Positions 3,283 through 5,723 of a DNA stretch of 5,723 nucleotides are shown piece after piece. Below the pieces are notes generated by a model. That model had not been told where the DNA came from. It was given only the letters and a program-made list of their open reading frames with translations, and made no database searches. The stretch is taken from assembly GCA_047620505.1 (NCBI GenBank), contig JBLHKS010000328.1, positions 1-5,723 of the forward strand. The letters are read 5' to 3'. A program made the translations under genes and the position numbers. Positions within the stretch are counted from its first letter, which is position 1. Each line of letters starts with the position of its first letter. Origin of the DNA: JBLHKS01 sp047620505. GTDB taxonomy: Bacteria; Verrucomicrobiota; Verrucomicrobiia; Verrucomicrobiales; DEV007.

Positions 3283-5723
3283 ATGACGCCAGATTCCAAC
3301 AGGCACGACCTGCTCGATCCTTCATTCTCAACCTGGGCGATTGTTGCGCTCGCAATCCTCTTAATAGGAGCGTGGGCTGCGGCGCACTGGTTCAAGCGGT
3401 TTTTCCCGGACTTAGGGAAGGTGAAAAAGTGGCCGTGGTTCGCAATGCGGCTGGTGATCGGCTCGTTCGCGATTTTCTTTTGCTGGCAGCTGCTGGCGCG
3501 GTTCGATCACGTTTTTCTAGCGACTTCGTGGTCGCTCTGGGTGAGCGCGATCATCGGCGGGGTGGCGATCGAGACGATCTGGTTGCTCTACGGTTTGGAG
3601 AAAAGGCTGATTCCGCTCAAGCGCGGTCGGTTGTTTCTGGGTTTGCGGCTCGGGGCGACGATTGTAATGCTTTTTATCCTGGTGGAGCCGGTTTTCACGC
3701 GAATCGCTGACCGCGAGATCAATCGCGAGGTGGTGATTCTCGTGGATGATTCGAGTTCGATGCAGCTGACGGACGAGCAGCAGGGGATTTCCGAGCAGTT
3801 GGCGATCGCTTCGCTGTTCGAGCCGGATCTGGTTGAGGATCGGCCGCAGTTAAAAGCGGCGATTCGGCAGGTGGGGCGTTTGCAGGGCGAGTTGACTCAG
3901 CAGATTCAGGCGCTTGCCGTTCCGGAGGGTTCGGATGCGGCGATGATTGAGACTTTGGTTGAGCAGCGCGGTGTGCGGGTTCGCGAGTTCAGCGATTCGG
4001 CGACGGAGAAGGGAAAAGAGGTCGTTGCGGATCTCGATAAAGCGGCTGGGACTCCCGGTATTGACGGGGGGACGAAAAATGCGCTGAACGACATTTCAAA
4101 GAGGTTGCGCGAGCAGATGACTCGCAGTCTACAGGAGGCGGTGAAGCAGATTGAGGCGAAAAACCACGCGGGGGTGATCGTTCAGCTGAAGGCGGCTGGT
4201 GATCAGCTGGCTTACGCGTTTCAGCAGATGCCTCAGGCGATGAAGAAGCTCGACGAGGCGTTTTACAATAGTCTTTCGGCTGAGCAGAAGGGGAAAGTTG
4301 TGGTCGCGTCCGAGCGGAAGCGTGTGGAAATTGCTCAGCAGCTGCTGAGGGTGAAGGGCGAGGATGGGAAGACGATTTATGAACGGCTGAGCGACCGATA
4401 CAATGTGCGGTTCGTGCGATTTGGCGTTGAGCCGGGTGATTTCGATGGCGAGGCGTGGCTTGAAGGCGAGGACAGTTTCCCCGACGATGCTCAGTCGGCG
4501 AATTTTCGCGCGCAGACAGATTTGGCGACGGCTCTTGAGGACACGCTGGACAAAGTTTCGGCTGAGAGTCTGGCTGGGGTCTTTTTGCTGAGCGATGGCC
4601 GGCACAACGCGGAGTTGCCAGTTGAAGATGCGGCTCGGCAGATGGGAGCTCAGGGATCGCCGATTTGTGCGATTCCAATTGGCAGCCGGATCGGGCCGAA
4701 GGATGCGTCGCTGCTCAGCCTCGGAGCGCCGGAGTCGATTTATCTCGGTGATCGGATCGCTATTAAGAGCGAGGTCAAGCTCGACGGGCTGCGCGGACAG
4801 GCCGTGCGGGTGAATTTGATGTTCAACGGGGAGCAGGTCGATCAGAAGACGATAAACGTGCCTGATCAGCAGTATCGGACGGAACTGCGTTTCGTTCACA
4901 CGCCGGAAGAGAAGGGAATTTTCGACTACACGCTCGAGATTGAGCCGATTGAGGGAGAGCTCTTTTCCAACAACAACGGCTGGGATTTCAAATGCGCGGT
5001 GACGGACGACCGGACCAACGTCCTGATCGTCGACAGTTTTCCGCGTTGGGAATTTCGCTACCTGCGAAATCTATTCTACGGGCGGGACAAGTCTGTTCAT
5101 CTCCAGTACGTCCTTCTCAACCCGGATGAAATCACGGCTCATCCGCGCAAGGAGCAGGTTTTCGCATCGGCGGCTCGGGAATTCGGGGATGCCGAGGCGA
5201 CTCACTTGCCGGAAAGCGCTGCGGAGTGGCGGAAATTTGACGCGATCATCATCGGCGACATTCCGCCGGCCGCGATCGACGAGTCCACCTGGCAGACGAT
5301 TCGCGAATGTGTTTCCGAGCGCGGAAGCATGCTTGTGATGAGCGCTGGTCGCCGCTACATGCCGCATGCGTTTGAAAACGAAGTCGTTGCCGACCTGCTT
5401 CCTGTGACCTGGACTGCGGGCCCGGTGCTGGAAACTCCGGAACAGTTCCAGTTTGAGCTGACTTCTTCTGGCAGTTCGAACCTGATTCTCCAGCAATCGC
5501 TGAGCCGAAGCGTCAACAAGCAGATTTGGGGGAGCATTCCGCCGCTAGCGTGGAGATTTCGCCCCGACGGCGTTAAAGAAGGTGCGGAGGTCCTCGCCTA
5601 TGCGGTCGATCAAAAGGACCAGGGCACGCTCGATCTCGAATTCAGTGGGGATCCGAATGACGTCGAGGCCGCCTTGGAAAAGCTCGCGAATCGCAAAGTC
5701 TACGAGCGAGAAAACGCGCTCCT
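3283..5723 (+). CDS. Membrane-anchored VWA / glutamine-amidotransferase-like protein, 3' end cut by the window
   Basis: Open for 813 codons from ATG 3283 to the window edge. An in-frame ATG at 3193 would add 30 arginine-rich residues; it has GGGAG 4 bases upstream, so it remains possible. Four hydrophobic segments (about residues 17-36, 54-72, 80-103, 117-138) form an N-terminal membrane unit. A VWA domain follows: ILVDDSSSM (152-160) supplies the DxSxS metal site (D155, S157, S159), YNVRFVRFG is a core strand, TDLATAL (412-418) the expected Thr region, and VFLLSDGRHN (433-442) the later strand. Residues about 161-340 are a helical Gln/Glu-rich insert. An Ig-like segment (about 454-560) ends in NNNGWDF, then an amidotransferase-like domain has NVLIVDSFPRWEFRYLRNLF (579-598), DAIIIGD (653-659) and ADLLPVTW. 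SAGRRY stands where a catalytic Cys elbow would be, so it is probably not enzymatic. Related genes often neighbour MoxR ATPase and DUF58 genes; role here unknown. Confidence 0.9.
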   Translation, partial: MTPDSNRHDLLDPSFSTWAIVALAILLIGAWAAAHWFKRFFPDLGKVKKWPWFAMRLVIGSFAIFFCWQLLARFDHVFLATSWSLWVSAIIGGVAIETIWLLYGLEKRLIPLKRGRLFLGLRLGATIVMLFILVEPVFTRIADREINREVVILVDDSSSMQLTDEQQGISEQLAIASLFEPDLVEDRPQLKAAIRQVGRLQGELTQQIQALAVPEGSDAAMIETLVEQRGVRVREFSDSATEKGKEVVADLDKAAGTPGIDGGTKNALNDISKRLREQMTRSLQEAVKQIEAKNHAGVIVQLKAAGDQLAYAFQQMPQAMKKLDEAFYNSLSAEQKGKVVVASERKRVEIAQQLLRVKGEDGKTIYERLSDRYNVRFVRFGVEPGDFDGEAWLEGEDSFPDDAQSANFRAQTDLATALEDTLDKVSAESLAGVFLLSDGRHNAELPVEDAARQMGAQGSPICAIPIGSRIGPKDASLLSLGAPESIYLGDRIAIKSEVKLDGLRGQAVRVNLMFNGEQVDQKTINVPDQQYRTELRFVHTPEEKGIFDYTLEIEPIEGELFSNNNGWDFKCAVTDDRTNVLIVDSFPRWEFRYLRNLFYGRDKSVHLQYVLLNPDEITAHPRKEQVFASAAREFGDAEATHLPESAAEWRKFDAIIIGDIPPAAIDESTWQTIRECVSERGSMLVMSAGRRYMPHAFENEVVADLLPVTWTAGPVLETPEQFQFELTSSGSSNLILQQSLSRSVNKQIWGSIPPLAWRFRPDGVKEGAEVLAYAVDQKDQGTLDLEFSGDPNDVEAALEKLANRKVYERENAL

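Noticed and set aside
3023..3286. Plus-strand ORFs across the tRNA giving peptides such as GIRTHGRLPYTRF or GVGFEPTVGCPTLDF
   Set aside because: These are antisense readings of tRNA-Ser. Near-identical peptides are a well-known annotation artefact wherever this tRNA is conserved.
3989..4899. Long minus-strand ORFs (229 and 256 codons) opposite the VWA gene
   Set aside because: They lie wholly inside the 813-codon plus-strand gene, which has clear domain motifs. The Arg/Ser/Pro/His-rich translations are typical shadows of a coding strand.

Overview
The window reads as the junction between a bacterial chromosome and a decaying accessory element. The right half (about 3283 to the end) holds the first 813 codons of a large membrane-anchored protein with a von Willebrand factor A (VWA) domain followed by a glutamine-amidotransferase-like domain. 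From family knowledge this architecture is common in Verrucomicrobiota and Planctomycetota. I think a verrucomicrobial host is likely, but this is an inference from family style, not a database result. Just left of this gene, on the minus strand, is a complete tRNA-Ser (anticodon CGA) with an encoded CCA end and a probable terminator directly behind it.

Left of the tRNA lies an accessory stretch of about 3 kb in which every recognisable non-IS gene is on the minus strand, leading away from the tRNA. In transcription order these are: two unrecognised genes whose stop and start codons abut (2872-2201 and 2200-1931), a small helix-turn-helix regulator of the excisionase type (from 1836), and a replication initiator resembling the filamentous-phage/plasmid gene II/X type (from 1274). 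The stretch ends at the right end of an IS3-family insertion sequence (1-120), which carries the last codons of its transposase on the plus strand. A Rep plus a small HTH protein fits an integrated filamentous-phage-like or rolling-circle element. No integrase and no virion genes are visible in the window.

The most striking signal is a set of four perfect, spacer-free short tandem duplications within 1.5 kb: 10 bp at the tip of the IS, 9 bp and 22 bp inside rep, and 8 bp inside the HTH gene. The 22-bp and 8-bp copies are not multiples of three and each breaks a reading frame. Removing one 22-bp copy fuses two ORFs into a single 355-residue Rep starting MFDTVRFRL. Removing one 8-bp copy gives the HTH protein a plausible acidic 117-residue ending instead of an out-of-frame tail. 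The element therefore looks inactivated by slippage-type duplications, which in principle can revert. I see no clear candidate for an entirely new system. The unrecognised gene pair next to the tRNA and the roughly 180-residue insert inside the VWA domain are the parts least explained by known families.
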